From Lachnospiraceae bacterium (lineage in GTDB: Bacteria > Bacillota > Clostridia > Lachnospirales > Lachnospiraceae), in assembly GCA_900769175.1 (NCBI GenBank), contig CAAGFP010000115.1, forward strand, positions 1 through 5,539: 5,539 nt of DNA. Reading direction: 5' to 3'. The notes beneath the pieces are model-generated. The model was not told the DNA's origin and did not search any database. It was given only the letters and a program-made list of their open reading frames with translations. Position numbers and translations under genes: made by a program. Shown piece after piece: positions 1 to 5,539 of this stretch (the stretch's first letter is position 1; each line of letters begins with the position of its first letter).

Positions 1-780
1 AAACATGGATAAAAGATTTAACAATGCACTAAAAACCGCAATGGTTGAAACAGATAGAAACTTTCCGAGCATCAGTTCGCTGTTTTTAATCGGAAGCGTC
101 ATCATCGTTTCCATCGTTCCACGTTCACGTTCACCGGCCGTCGCATCAATAGCCGGATAGATTGTCCCCATTAAAATACTGGTAATCAGCATAATCGGAA
201 GAATCTGTCCGATAAAAGAACCAATATTTTGTTCCTTGCTGGAACAGTCAATATATGAAATGAGAACCGGATTTAGTATTTCATCCGAATTTCCTATCTT
301 TTCTTCGATTAACTCATTTCGAAGCCTTTCATTATATTCTTTTAACAGTGATTTAATCCCGCCATATGCAGTAGAGGAAGTGTTTTCTGAAGCTTTGTAG
401 CGGACTTCAAAGTAATTTCTGTTCTCTGAATCCATTCTGTGAACCAGATACACATCTGTTTTTTTATTTTCTAAGGACTCCATTCCCTCTTCGTAATCCG
501 TATATAGATTAATATGATAGTTCAAGGCATCTTCATCATTTGATGAGTCCAAAAGATTATGATAAAAGGCTTCCTCCATGCCACATTCCGAATAAATCGC
601 GACTTCATATACCTTTTCCAACGTATCTTTCATTACGGAATTCATGACAAGGAGCGAGAGAATCATCATTCCGGGGTAAAGAAACAACGGAACCAGAATC
701 ATCATAATCAGAGTCTTTTTATCCCGGATGATATCCAGCATTTCCTTTTTATATAAGGCTTTCACAAATTTAGCATTCAT
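1..780 (-). CDS. natB: ABC-2 type exporter permease, NatB-like (C-terminal part outside window)
   Basis: Membrane subunit of an ABC exporter. The frame stays open from ATG at 780 to base 1, giving the first 260 residues; the C-terminal part lies beyond the window edge. Visible layout: a basic, amphipathic cytoplasmic N-terminus (1-22); TM1 about 23-46; a large, acidic, probably extracytoplasmic region 47-187; TM2 about 188-211; then a cytoplasmic segment AIDATAGERERGTMETMMTL (210-229), which is the conserved loop of NatB/ABC-2 permeases that contacts the ATPase; and the start of TM3 (about 238-260). The start overlaps the ATPase gene end by 11 bases, so the two are translated together. Family knowledge: NatAB of Bacillus subtilis exports Na+, but relatives move other substrates, and some clostridial homologues carry a C-terminal CPBP protease-like domain that could lie outside this window. 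The permease family is clear; the sodium assignment is inference. Confidence 0.88.
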   Translation of the reverse strand, partial: MNAKFVKALYKKEMLDIIRDKKTLIMMILVPLFLYPGMMILSLLVMNSVMKDTLEKVYEVAIYSECGMEEAFYHNLLDSSNDEDALNYHINLYTDYEEGMESLENKKTDVYLVHRMDSENRNYFEVRYKASENTSSTAYGGIKSLLKEYNERLRNELIEEKIGNSDEILNPVLISYIDCSSKEQNIGSFIGQILPIMLITSILMGTIYPAIDATAGERERGTMETMMTLPIKNSELMLGKFLSVSTIAVFSALLNLLSMF

Positions 781-1558
781 GCATTTCCTCCCTGTTTTTA
801 ACCAATGTACGGAAGGTATCTCTTAAATTATTCGTTCCGGTTTCCTCCATTAGTTTAGCAGGAGTCCCGTCCGCTATCATTTCCCCGGAATAAATCATGA
901 CAATCCTGTCACATAAATACTGTGCTTCTTCCATATAGTGGGTGGAATACAGAATCGTCTTCCCTTTTTCTTTCTCGTTTTTCATGAAGTCAATAATTGC
1001 TTCACTGCTTAATAAATCAAGCCCTAAAGTTGGTTCATCAAAAATATAGATCTGTGGATTATGAATCAGACATCTTGATATATTAACCCTCTGCGTCTGA
1101 CCGGTTGAAAGCTTCTCAATTCGATTATCGCAAAATTTCTCCATATCAAGTACATGAATGATACTTTCAATTCTTTGATTCGTCTCTTCTTTATCAAGCC
1201 CGTATAAAGGTGCAAACGAGGTTAACATTTCTCTTGGTGTCAGCCGCTCATACAGTTTGGTATTTCCGGACAGATATCCGATTTCCGCTTTTGCATTCTG
1301 GGTATTATCAATGACATTCCCATCTTTATCGTATAATAATACTTCTCCAAAAGACGGAGTCATAATTTTACCAAGCATACGAAGAAGCGTCGTTTTACCG
1401 GCGCCATTCGGCCCTAAAATTCCACAGATTTCTCCTTTGTTTGCCCGAAAAGAGAAATTTTTAACGGCATAGAATTCCTGCTTGTTTCCGGCATGGATCA
1501 TTTTATCCGTTTTCACGTTTTTAATAAATATTTTTGAAACATTCTTTGCTTCAATCAT
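770..1558 (-). CDS. natA: ABC transporter ATP-binding protein, NatA-like
   Basis: Cytoplasmic ATPase that powers the exporter formed with the next gene. Numbered from ATG 1558 (262 residues): Walker A GPNGAGKT 49-56; signature LSTGQ 150-154; Walker B IYIFDEP with D174 and catalytic E175; D-loop GLDLLSS following it; H-loop H207 in STHYMEEA. This is a full single nucleotide-binding domain of normal length. The Q-loop reads GYLSGNTKLYERLT, so the usual Gln position is occupied by Gly-Asn; I recall the same pattern in NatA-like ATPases. Start choice: a TTG at 1564 in frame would add two residues, but GAGGGA at 1566-1571 is 7 bases from ATG 1558 and only 1 base from the TTG. The ATG shares its A with the trmD stop (TAATG), so translation is probably coupled to trmD. 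The ABC ATPase call is certain; the sodium substrate is inference. Confidence 0.95.
   Translation of the reverse strand: MIEAKNVSKIFIKNVKTDKMIHAGNKQEFYAVKNFSFRANKGEICGILGPNGAGKTTLLRMLGKIMTPSFGEVLLYDKDGNVIDNTQNAKAEIGYLSGNTKLYERLTPREMLTSFAPLYGLDKEETNQRIESIIHVLDMEKFCDNRIEKLSTGQTQRVNISRCLIHNPQIYIFDEPTLGLDLLSSEAIIDFMKNEKEKGKTILYSTHYMEEAQYLCDRIVMIYSGEMIADGTPAKLMEETGTNNLRDTFRTLVKNREEMHEC
787..793 (-). promoter_or_regulatory. Ribosome binding site of the permease gene
   Basis: AGGGAGG on the minus strand lies inside the last codons of the upstream ATPase gene, 6 bases before the ATG at 780. It fixes the permease start and implies translational coupling of the two subunits. Confidence 0.75.
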
Positions 1559-2262
1559 TAACAAATCCCTCGCGATTTCAAATATTCACGATACAAATCC
1601 GGTCTTTTTTCTTTCGTAATCTCTTTGGATTTCTGCAGGCGCCACTTTTCTATATTTGCATGGTGTCCGGTCAGTAATACTTCAGGTACACGCTCCCCCA
1701 TCCATTCTTCCGGCCTGGTATATTGCGGATATTCCAAAAGGAAATTGCTAAAAGATTCATCCTGAGCCGATTCTTCATTATTTAATACCCCGGGAATCAG
1801 CCTTGCAATACAGTCAATCATTACCATAGAAGGCAATTCACCACCGGTCAGAACGAAATCTCCAAGAGAAACTTCATCCGTTACAATCCTGTCTAAAACC
1901 CTTTGGTCAATCCCTTCATAATGACCGCAAAGGAAAATTAAATGTTCTTCTTTCGCAAGATTGGCAGCCATTTCCTGATTAAAAGTCTTCCCCTTTGGAG
2001 ACATATATAACACTCTGGGTTTTAAATTGCTTCTTTTTATTATATCCTGACAGGCATCATAAACCGGCTGAGCCTGCATAAGCATCCCTGCGCCTCCGCC
2101 ATAAGGATAGTCATCCACTTTGTTGTGCTTATCCGTCGTAAAATCTCTGATATTTACCGCTTCGAGTGAGATGATCCCTTTATCAAGAGCTCGCTTCATT
2201 ATGCTGTTATTTAAACCGGAACATATCATTTCCGGAAACAAAGTTAAAACTGAAAATTTCAT
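1558..2262 (-). CDS. trmD: tRNA (guanine-N1)-methyltransferase TrmD
   Basis: Uses S-adenosylmethionine to make m1G37, next to the anticodon, in tRNAs with G36, which prevents +1 frameshifts; it acts as a homodimer in the cytoplasm. 234 residues, close to the usual clostridial length. Seen in order: VDDYPYGGGAGM 49-60; SPOUT trefoil-knot segments YMSPKGK 86-92, LCGHYEGIDQR 111-121 (Y115, E116) and SLGDFVLTGGELP 132-144; R154; the dimer/tRNA motif LLEYPQYTRP 175-184; and LLTGHHANIEKWR 196-208. Position 169, the catalytic Asp of the E. coli and Haemophilus enzymes, is Glu here, with Asp at 168; position 174, Gly in E. coli, is Phe. Start ATG 2262 has AGGA at 2270-2273, 7 bases upstream. It follows rimM after 130 bases, and its stop overlaps the next start (TAATG). 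In many bacteria rplS follows trmD; here an ABC exporter does. Confidence 0.98.
   Translation of the reverse strand: MKFSVLTLFPEMICSGLNNSIMKRALDKGIISLEAVNIRDFTTDKHNKVDDYPYGGGAGMLMQAQPVYDACQDIIKRSNLKPRVLYMSPKGKTFNQEMAANLAKEEHLIFLCGHYEGIDQRVLDRIVTDEVSLGDFVLTGGELPSMVMIDCIARLIPGVLNNEESAQDESFSNFLLEYPQYTRPEEWMGERVPEVLLTGHHANIEKWRLQKSKEITKEKRPDLYREYLKSRGIC
1566..1571 (-). promoter_or_regulatory. Ribosome binding site of the ATPase gene
   Basis: GAGGGA on the minus strand lies within the last codons of trmD, 7 bases from the ATG at 1558. It decides the ATG over the TTG at 1564 as start. Confidence 0.65.
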
Positions 2263-2280
2263 AAATGATTCCTAAAATCT

Positions 2281-2409
2281 CTTAATGTTCAATTTATCCG
2301 TTTATTTCAATCTATCCGTTTTATCCGGATATTAAAAACTCATCCGTTTCATCCGGTATTTAAATGCATCCGTTTATCCGTCCATTTAAAACTCACCCGA
2401 TTAATCCGG
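2281..2409 (-). repeat. Degenerate tandem repeat of about 27 bases at the rimM 3' end and rimM-trmD gap
   Basis: On the minus strand, units start with (A/C)CGGAT at 2409, 2381, 2356, 2328 and 2301, giving periods of 28, 25, 28 and 27 bases; the fifth copy is partial and fades by about 2281. The approximate unit starts CCGGATRAAACGGATR and continues with an AT-rich half ending near TTTAAATA. The first unit includes the last codons and TGA stop of rimM; unit 3 (2356-2329) repeats the stretch around that stop (TGAGTTTT), so the array probably grew by duplication of the rimM 3' end. Sub-repeats ACGGAT occur twice per unit. It fills nearly all of the gap before trmD. CCGGAT at 2356-2351 could pair with ATCCGG at 2330-2325 in the RNA, a 6-base stem only. 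No function is evident. Confidence 0.8.
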
Positions 2410-2905
2410 GCATAATGTGCACTGTCACAATTCCCTTCTCTAAATCAATGTCTAATACACATTCTTTGATTGCAGGAAATAATACTTCACCATAAGAATC
2501 CGTATTTACTACATAGACATCATTCGCTCCCGTCTGTATGACATCTGTAAGTTTTCCTAATTCTTCGCCTTCATCGGAAATCACATTTAATCCGATTAAA
2601 TCTGCAATAAAATATTCATCTTTTTTTAGTCGAACGGCATGCTCTCTGGTTACCAGAAGGGATTTCCCTTTAAAAATTTCAACTTCATTCAATGATGAAA
2701 ATTCTTTAAATTTAATGATTACAAACTGCTTAAAGAATTTTACACTCTCCGGATGTATAAGTTTTTGCTCCTTCCCGGTATCAAGAATCACTTCATTTAA
2801 TCTTTTAAACCGGTTTGCATCATCCGTTGTGGGAAACACTTTTACTTCCCCTCGTACGCCGTGTGTATTCGAAATCACTCCTACCTGCAATAAATTATTA
2901 TTCAT
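2393..2905 (-). CDS. rimM: 16S rRNA processing / 30S maturation factor RimM
   Basis: Assembly factor that binds ribosomal protein uS19 and helps mature the 30S head and process 16S rRNA. 170 residues from ATG 2905, a normal length. The N-terminal RimM beta-barrel opens with VGVISNTHGVRGEVKV (residues 8-23), the family signature; the C-terminal PRC-barrel shows GANDVYVV (126-133) and LFPAIKECVLDID (142-154), ending MPGLIG. Start choice: TTG 2917 and ATG 2911 are also in frame, but GGAG at 2912-2915 sits 6 bases before ATG 2905 and overlaps or abuts the other two. It lies between the PBP-like gene (126 bases upstream) and trmD (130 bases downstream). The rimM-trmD pair is classic. Its last codons form the first unit of the tandem repeat. 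Confidence 0.96.
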   Translation of the reverse strand: MNNNLLQVGVISNTHGVRGEVKVFPTTDDANRFKRLNEVILDTGKEQKLIHPESVKFFKQFVIIKFKEFSSLNEVEIFKGKSLLVTREHAVRLKKDEYFIADLIGLNVISDEGEELGKLTDVIQTGANDVYVVNTDSYGEVLFPAIKECVLDIDLEKGIVTVHIMPGLIG

Positions 2906-3031
2906 CTTCATCTCCAAATATCATTGATTCTAACTGTTATATTCCATCAATCCGGGTTCAAACAAATCGTTTACCATTTATAAGGCTTCTCCCCTTGATG
3001 CATCGTAAATCTCATTTCATATATACATATT
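2906..3031 (-). other. Leader between the PBP-like gene and rimM
   Basis: This gap holds the rimM ribosome binding site (GGAG, 2912-2915) and no convincing terminator. Two overlapping minicistrons can be read: 3015-2971 (14 codons plus stop, starting MRFTMHQ) and 2977-2930 (15 codons plus stop, MVNDLFEPGLMEYNS). The second has GGGGAG-like sequence (AAGGGGAG, 2989-2996) 11 bases before its ATG, which is long for good initiation. A weak promoter-like pair, TTGCAA and TATTAG spaced by 18 bases, lies in the end of the PBP-like gene just upstream. None of these is strong enough to call as a gene or promoter. Confidence 0.4.
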
Positions 3032-4867
3032 TTATCCTAATAGTATTAAGCGATAAAAGATTGCAAATAAAACCATAATCAATCCTGTTGCGGACGTTGC
3101 GTAATATAGCCCTTTTTCTTTGCCTGATACCGGTTCATTTCTGCCGGTACGGAACATAAAAAGAATATAGACCACCGACACAAGGCTTCCGAGCCAGTAC
3201 ATTAAGGAGGATGCGTTAATCATCAGCTGACTCGAATAGGAAATTGCCGAAGCAACCATATATAGAAAAACCCAGGTAAATAAGGTGACATTTAAACACT
3301 GAATATACATATATTTTCGAAACGTATGCGGTTTTCCTTCTTCTTTTTTAATTTTACGATAGACAAATAAGCCAAATCCGCCGATAAGCACTAATGTTGC
3401 AAACAAATAAGAAAGAATCTGTGCAAAAAACAATACATATCCCATGTAATACTGCAGACCTGAAAACGGAATTAAATCCATGTGCGGAAGTTCAATAATC
3501 TTTGAATTGTCTGAAAGTGAAGTAAAATGAACAACCATGCCGTCTTCCATGACCGCCCTGTCATCATCTATCTGAGTAAAATAAGGATAATTATTATATG
3601 CCGAAAGACCAAGCGCATCATTTCCTGTATCTTTCAGTTTCAGCGAATTGAACATGGAATAAAAACTTAATTTTCCTTTTACTATGGTGTTGGAAGCAAG
3701 ATAAATTCCCTCATAATCTCCGATGGAATTCGTAAATTCACCGGTCTTTTTACCTGTTTTTTCTCCAAAAACCACCTTGGCAAGGTCCTGACAATACTCT
3801 TTTTCCCTTATAATATTTGTCATGACAACAAGCCCCTGTCCGCTCTCGGGCTTTAAGTAAAATACACACTGGTTCGTTCTGGAAGAAGCTACGATTCCAA
3901 GCACGCTTTCTTCATATTCATAAGCAAAAAGTCCGTGTGCGATTCTGATTTCATCCGTGTTGCGATAATTCAAAGAAGAAGAAAGAAACGTATCATAGGT
4001 TTCTTCTTTTTCAAACAAACCACTGGTTTTGTCTAATAAAGCAAGATTTAATTTAGCAAAATCCGTAATCGTAGAAGCCGCCATGTTCGCCGGATAAAAC
4101 GGCGAAAGGTAGGATGCCGTGGTGTATAATTCGCCATTTTGATAGGATTTCGTAGCCAGACGTTTTTCGTTCACGAATTCATTATCCGAATAATCTGCCT
4201 TCACTGAGGTCTGATCCATGGATAAAGGTTTTAAAATATTTTCATGAACATATTCTTCATAGGGCAATCCCGAAACATTGCTTACCATCAATGCTCCAAG
4301 GCAGACTGCATATTCTGAATATGCCACACAGACCCCGGGTTCATAAATCTGTTTCGGGCAATTGTTGATCAGCAAATTGATAAGCGGTGTAATTTCAACA
4401 CCTTCTAAAACATACCGCTCATATAAATTCTCCTGAAATCCGGAACTGTGATTCATAAGATTCTTTACCGTAATCGGATAGGTAAATTGAACGGAAGAAA
4501 TATATTCCTCAGGCAAATAATCCGTAATGGTTCTTTCATAATTGATTTTCCCCTGTTCCATGAGCTGCATAAGAGAAATCCATACTAAAATACCGGACGC
4601 ATTCCCCCACTGAAAGACAGAATCGTTTGTATTTTCTATTTTATCACCGGATAAATCAACATACCCCAATGTTTGAGTGATTTCAATTACACCATTCTCA
4701 ATGTAAGAATAGGATACAGCCCCTTGATCTATCGGATGTTCATTTTCGTAGTTCATTATTTCATTCTTTGTATTTGCGGGTTCATCTGCATAAGCCAAAA
4801 CAGATGATGAAAGAATAATCACCCCTAAAAATAATGCAAGAATATGTTTGAAATTGTTTCTTTTCAT
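3032..4867 (-). CDS. Exported, membrane-anchored beta-lactamase/PBP-like (serine hydrolase family) protein, probable pseudoenzyme
   Basis: 611 residues from ATG 4867. A Sec signal peptide (MKRN basic start, hydrophobic core, VLAYA then DE; cleavage near 27) leads to a class C beta-lactamase-fold domain (about 40-365), a beta-rich linker (about 380-470), and about four TM helices (about 474-502, 520-544, 553-573, 588-609). Family landmarks are present: FQWGN, ISLMQLMEQGKI, ITDYLPE, VKNLMNHSSGF, YEEYVHENILKPLSMDQTS and FYLKPESGQGLVVMTN. The active site looks lost: the SxxK box (usually GSxxK) reads GNASG at 88-92, the YSN box reads YSE at 183-185, and the HGG-type third box reads GIVA at 324-327. 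Start choice: ATG 4891 adds eight residues, but AAGGAA at 4877-4882 lies 9 bases from ATG 4867, and the shorter form begins as a standard signal peptide. It sits between khpA and rimM, an unusual place. Binding or sensing of envelope material is inference. Confidence 0.9.
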   Translation of the reverse strand: MKRNNFKHILALFLGVIILSSSVLAYADEPANTKNEIMNYENEHPIDQGAVSYSYIENGVIEITQTLGYVDLSGDKIENTNDSVFQWGNASGILVWISLMQLMEQGKINYERTITDYLPEEYISSVQFTYPITVKNLMNHSSGFQENLYERYVLEGVEITPLINLLINNCPKQIYEPGVCVAYSEYAVCLGALMVSNVSGLPYEEYVHENILKPLSMDQTSVKADYSDNEFVNEKRLATKSYQNGELYTTASYLSPFYPANMAASTITDFAKLNLALLDKTSGLFEKEETYDTFLSSSLNYRNTDEIRIAHGLFAYEYEESVLGIVASSRTNQCVFYLKPESGQGLVVMTNIIREKEYCQDLAKVVFGEKTGKKTGEFTNSIGDYEGIYLASNTIVKGKLSFYSMFNSLKLKDTGNDALGLSAYNNYPYFTQIDDDRAVMEDGMVVHFTSLSDNSKIIELPHMDLIPFSGLQYYMGYVLFFAQILSYLFATLVLIGGFGLFVYRKIKKEEGKPHTFRKYMYIQCLNVTLFTWVFLYMVASAISYSSQLMINASSLMYWLGSLVSVVYILFMFRTGRNEPVSGKEKGLYYATSATGLIMVLFAIFYRLILLG

Positions 4868-4876
4868 TCTTTTTAA

Positions 4877-4913
4877 TTCCTTATATATCATTTATCATTG
4901 TATTTCTTCCTTT
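4877..4913 (-). promoter_or_regulatory. Ribosome binding site and five-codon leader ORF before the PBP-like gene
   Basis: AAGGAA at 4882-4877 lies 9 bases before ATG 4867. Upstream, AAAGGAAG at 4913-4906 sits 7 bases before ATG 4898, which opens a five-codon reading frame (MINDI, stop 4883-4881) whose stop abuts the second ribosome binding site. This layout allows translational coupling from a minicistron, or ATG 4898 may simply be fortuitous. Confidence 0.5.
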
Positions 4914-4922
4914 TATGGAAGA

Positions 4923-4949
4923 AAAGCAGTACCCCAAAGATACTGCTTT
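4923..4949 (-). terminator. Hairpin after khpA, weak terminator or attenuator
   Basis: In the minus-strand RNA, AAAGCAGUA (4949-4941) pairs perfectly with UACUGCUUU (4931-4923) over 9 base pairs around a 9-base loop. The tail is UCUUCC, so the U-run is short and broken. It begins 19 bases after the khpA stop and ends before the PBP-like gene. It probably lowers, rather than stops, read-through into the downstream genes, or stabilises the rpsP-khpA transcript end. Confidence 0.6.
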
Positions 4950-4968
4950 CCATCAAATTCCTGTTTTT

Positions 4969-5196
4969 TTAAATAATATCTACATCTACGCGTAAGTCTT
5001 CCTTAGAAGAAGCAGCCTTAACAACACAGCGGATTGCTTTCGCAATACGTCCCTGCTTTCCAATCACCTTACCCATATCAGAAGGTGCAACATGAAGTTC
5101 AATTTTAACCGTTTTTCCTTCTGTTTTTTCTGTCACGGTTACTTCATCCGGATTATCTACAAGCGCTTTTGCAATTACTTCAACTAAATCCTTCAT
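4969..5196 (-). CDS. khpA: KH-domain RNA-binding protein KhpA
   Basis: A 75-residue single KH domain, the usual size for KhpA (YlqC). The RNA-contacting GxxG loop is GKQG at 46-49 within MGKVIGKQGRIAKAIR, between the expected helices; the protein ends DLRVDVDII. In streptococci KhpA pairs with KhpB (Jag/EloR) to control cell division and elongation, and it binds many RNAs. Start choice: a TTG at 5208 in frame overlaps the GGAGG (5202-5206), which is 5 bases from ATG 5196, so the ATG is the start. It follows rpsP after 29 bases, the standard Gram-positive order, and a hairpin follows it. Confidence 0.96.
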   Translation of the reverse strand: MKDLVEVIAKALVDNPDEVTVTEKTEGKTVKIELHVAPSDMGKVIGKQGRIAKAIRCVVKAASSKEDLRVDVDII

Positions 5197-5201
5197 ATAA
5201 G

Positions 5202-5206
5202 CCTCC
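5202..5206 (-). promoter_or_regulatory. Ribosome binding site of khpA
   Basis: GGAGG on the minus strand, 5 bases before ATG 5196. It rules out the in-frame TTG at 5208, which it overlaps. Confidence 0.75.
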
Positions 5207-5225
5207 AATTTTAATCAAGAGTCAC

Positions 5226-5468
5226 TTATTTGGTGATACCAGCAAGTTTGAAGATTTTTCCGACAACTTCAGTAGGCTGAGCACCGTTTGCAAGCCATTT
5301 CTTTGCAAGTTCTTCGTCTACTTTGAATTCACTGGGATCAGTATTCGGATTGTAAGTACCGATTTCTTCAATGAATCTTCCGTCTCTGGGTGAATTAGAG
5401 TCTGCCACGATAATTCTGTAAATAGGATTTCTCTTATAACCCATTCTTCTTAATCTGATTTTTACCAT
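5226..5468 (-). CDS. rpsP: 30S ribosomal protein bS16
   Basis: Structural protein of the small ribosomal subunit, needed for 30S assembly. 80 residues, a normal length. The N-terminal signature MVKIRLRRMGYKRNPIYRI is typical, followed by VADSNSPRDGRFIEEIGTYNP (about 21-41) and the C-terminal WLANGAQPTEVV (about 58-69). A GGAGG at 5478-5482 precedes ATG 5468 by 9 bases. It is the first gene of the visible operon and khpA follows closely, so the two are very likely co-transcribed. The gene usually upstream (ffh) is not in the window. Confidence 0.98.
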   Translation of the reverse strand: MVKIRLRRMGYKRNPIYRIIVADSNSPRDGRFIEEIGTYNPNTDPSEFKVDEELAKKWLANGAQPTEVVGKIFKLAGITK

Positions 5469-5477
5469 AATTTTGTT

Positions 5478-5482
5478 CCTCC
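5478..5482 (-). promoter_or_regulatory. Ribosome binding site of rpsP
   Basis: GGAGG on the minus strand, 9 bases before ATG 5468, in an otherwise A/U-only stretch that should keep the site open for a highly expressed gene. Confidence 0.75.
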
Positions 5483-5517
5483 AAAAAATAATAAATAATA
5501 TGTTTTGTTCTATAGTT

Positions 5518-5539
5518 AAAAAGGAAAACGGAATCCTTT
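5518..5539 (-). terminator. Possible terminator of the upstream gene, cut by the window edge
   Basis: On the minus strand AAAGGA (5539-5534) can pair with UCCUUU (5525-5520) across an 8-base loop, followed by UU, giving a run of five U. The stem may extend beyond the window. If real, it ends the gene upstream of rpsP and implies that rpsP has its own promoter between about 5517 and 5483, where I see no clear -35 box. Confidence 0.35.

Noticed and set aside
559..756. Plus-strand ORF of 65 codons
   Set aside because: It lies wholly antisense to the permease gene, has no ribosome binding site and its protein resembles nothing.
1257..1472. Plus-strand ORF of 71 codons
   Set aside because: Antisense to the Walker A region of the ATPase gene; a composition shadow.
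2395..2412. Small hairpin CCCG/CGGG at the rimM stop as a terminator
   Set aside because: Only 4 base pairs and no proper U-run follows; the bases are explained by rimM codons and the tandem repeat.
2948..2970. GGGTTCAAAC resembling a tRNA T-loop on the plus strand
   Set aside because: No acceptor, D or anticodon stem can be built around it.
2971..3003. HQGEKPYKW in the rimM leader resembling the zinc-finger linker TGEKPYKC
   Set aside because: A ten-residue match in a 14-codon frame with no Cys/His finger around it; chance.
2538..3078. Plus-strand ORFs of 129 and 87 codons over rimM and its leader
   Set aside because: Antisense shadows of rimM and the PBP-like gene end, without ribosome binding sites or protein-like composition.
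5169..5393. Plus-strand ORF of 74 codons
   Set aside because: Antisense to rpsP and the khpA start, which are certain genes.
5483..5517. TATTAT as a -10 box for an rpsP promoter
   Set aside because: The stretch is almost all A/T and no -35 box is found at 16-18 bases, so the match carries little information.

Overview
All genes that can be supported in this AT-rich window lie on the minus strand, so it reads from right to left. The core is the ribosome-maturation operon of Gram-positive bacteria: rpsP (ribosomal protein bS16), khpA (a small KH-domain RNA-binding protein), rimM (30S maturation factor) and trmD (tRNA m1G37 methyltransferase). The low GC, strong GGAGG-type ribosome binding sites, KhpA next to bS16 and the protein sequences point to a Firmicute. 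A Clostridia member such as a Lachnospiraceae-like gut anaerobe is my best guess, by inference only.

Layout in transcription order: 5539-5469 is the rpsP leader, with a possible end-of-gene hairpin from an upstream gene. Next come rpsP (5468-5226) and khpA (5196-4969). A hairpin resembling a weak terminator or attenuator follows (4949-4923). Then a large inserted gene (4867-3032) encodes an exported, membrane-anchored protein of the serine beta-lactamase/PBP-like family. After a 126-base leader come rimM (2905-2393), a 130-base gap holding a degenerate tandem repeat of about 27 bases that begins inside the rimM 3' end, and trmD (2262-1558). The ATPase gene (1558-770) shares one base with the trmD stop, and the permease gene (780 to beyond base 1) overlaps the ATPase gene. 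These last two form a NatAB-like ABC-2 exporter.

Two kinds of function are therefore interleaved. Four genes serve translation (bS16, 30S maturation, tRNA modification, RNA binding). Three serve the cell envelope: an extracytoplasmic PBP-like protein and a two-gene ABC exporter. The most notable point is that the PBP-like protein seems to have lost all three active-site motifs of its family while keeping its fold landmarks, signal peptide and C-terminal membrane helices. This suggests a binding or sensing pseudoenzyme rather than a hydrolase. No mobile element, CRISPR array, rRNA or tRNA was seen, and no plus-strand ORF looks real.
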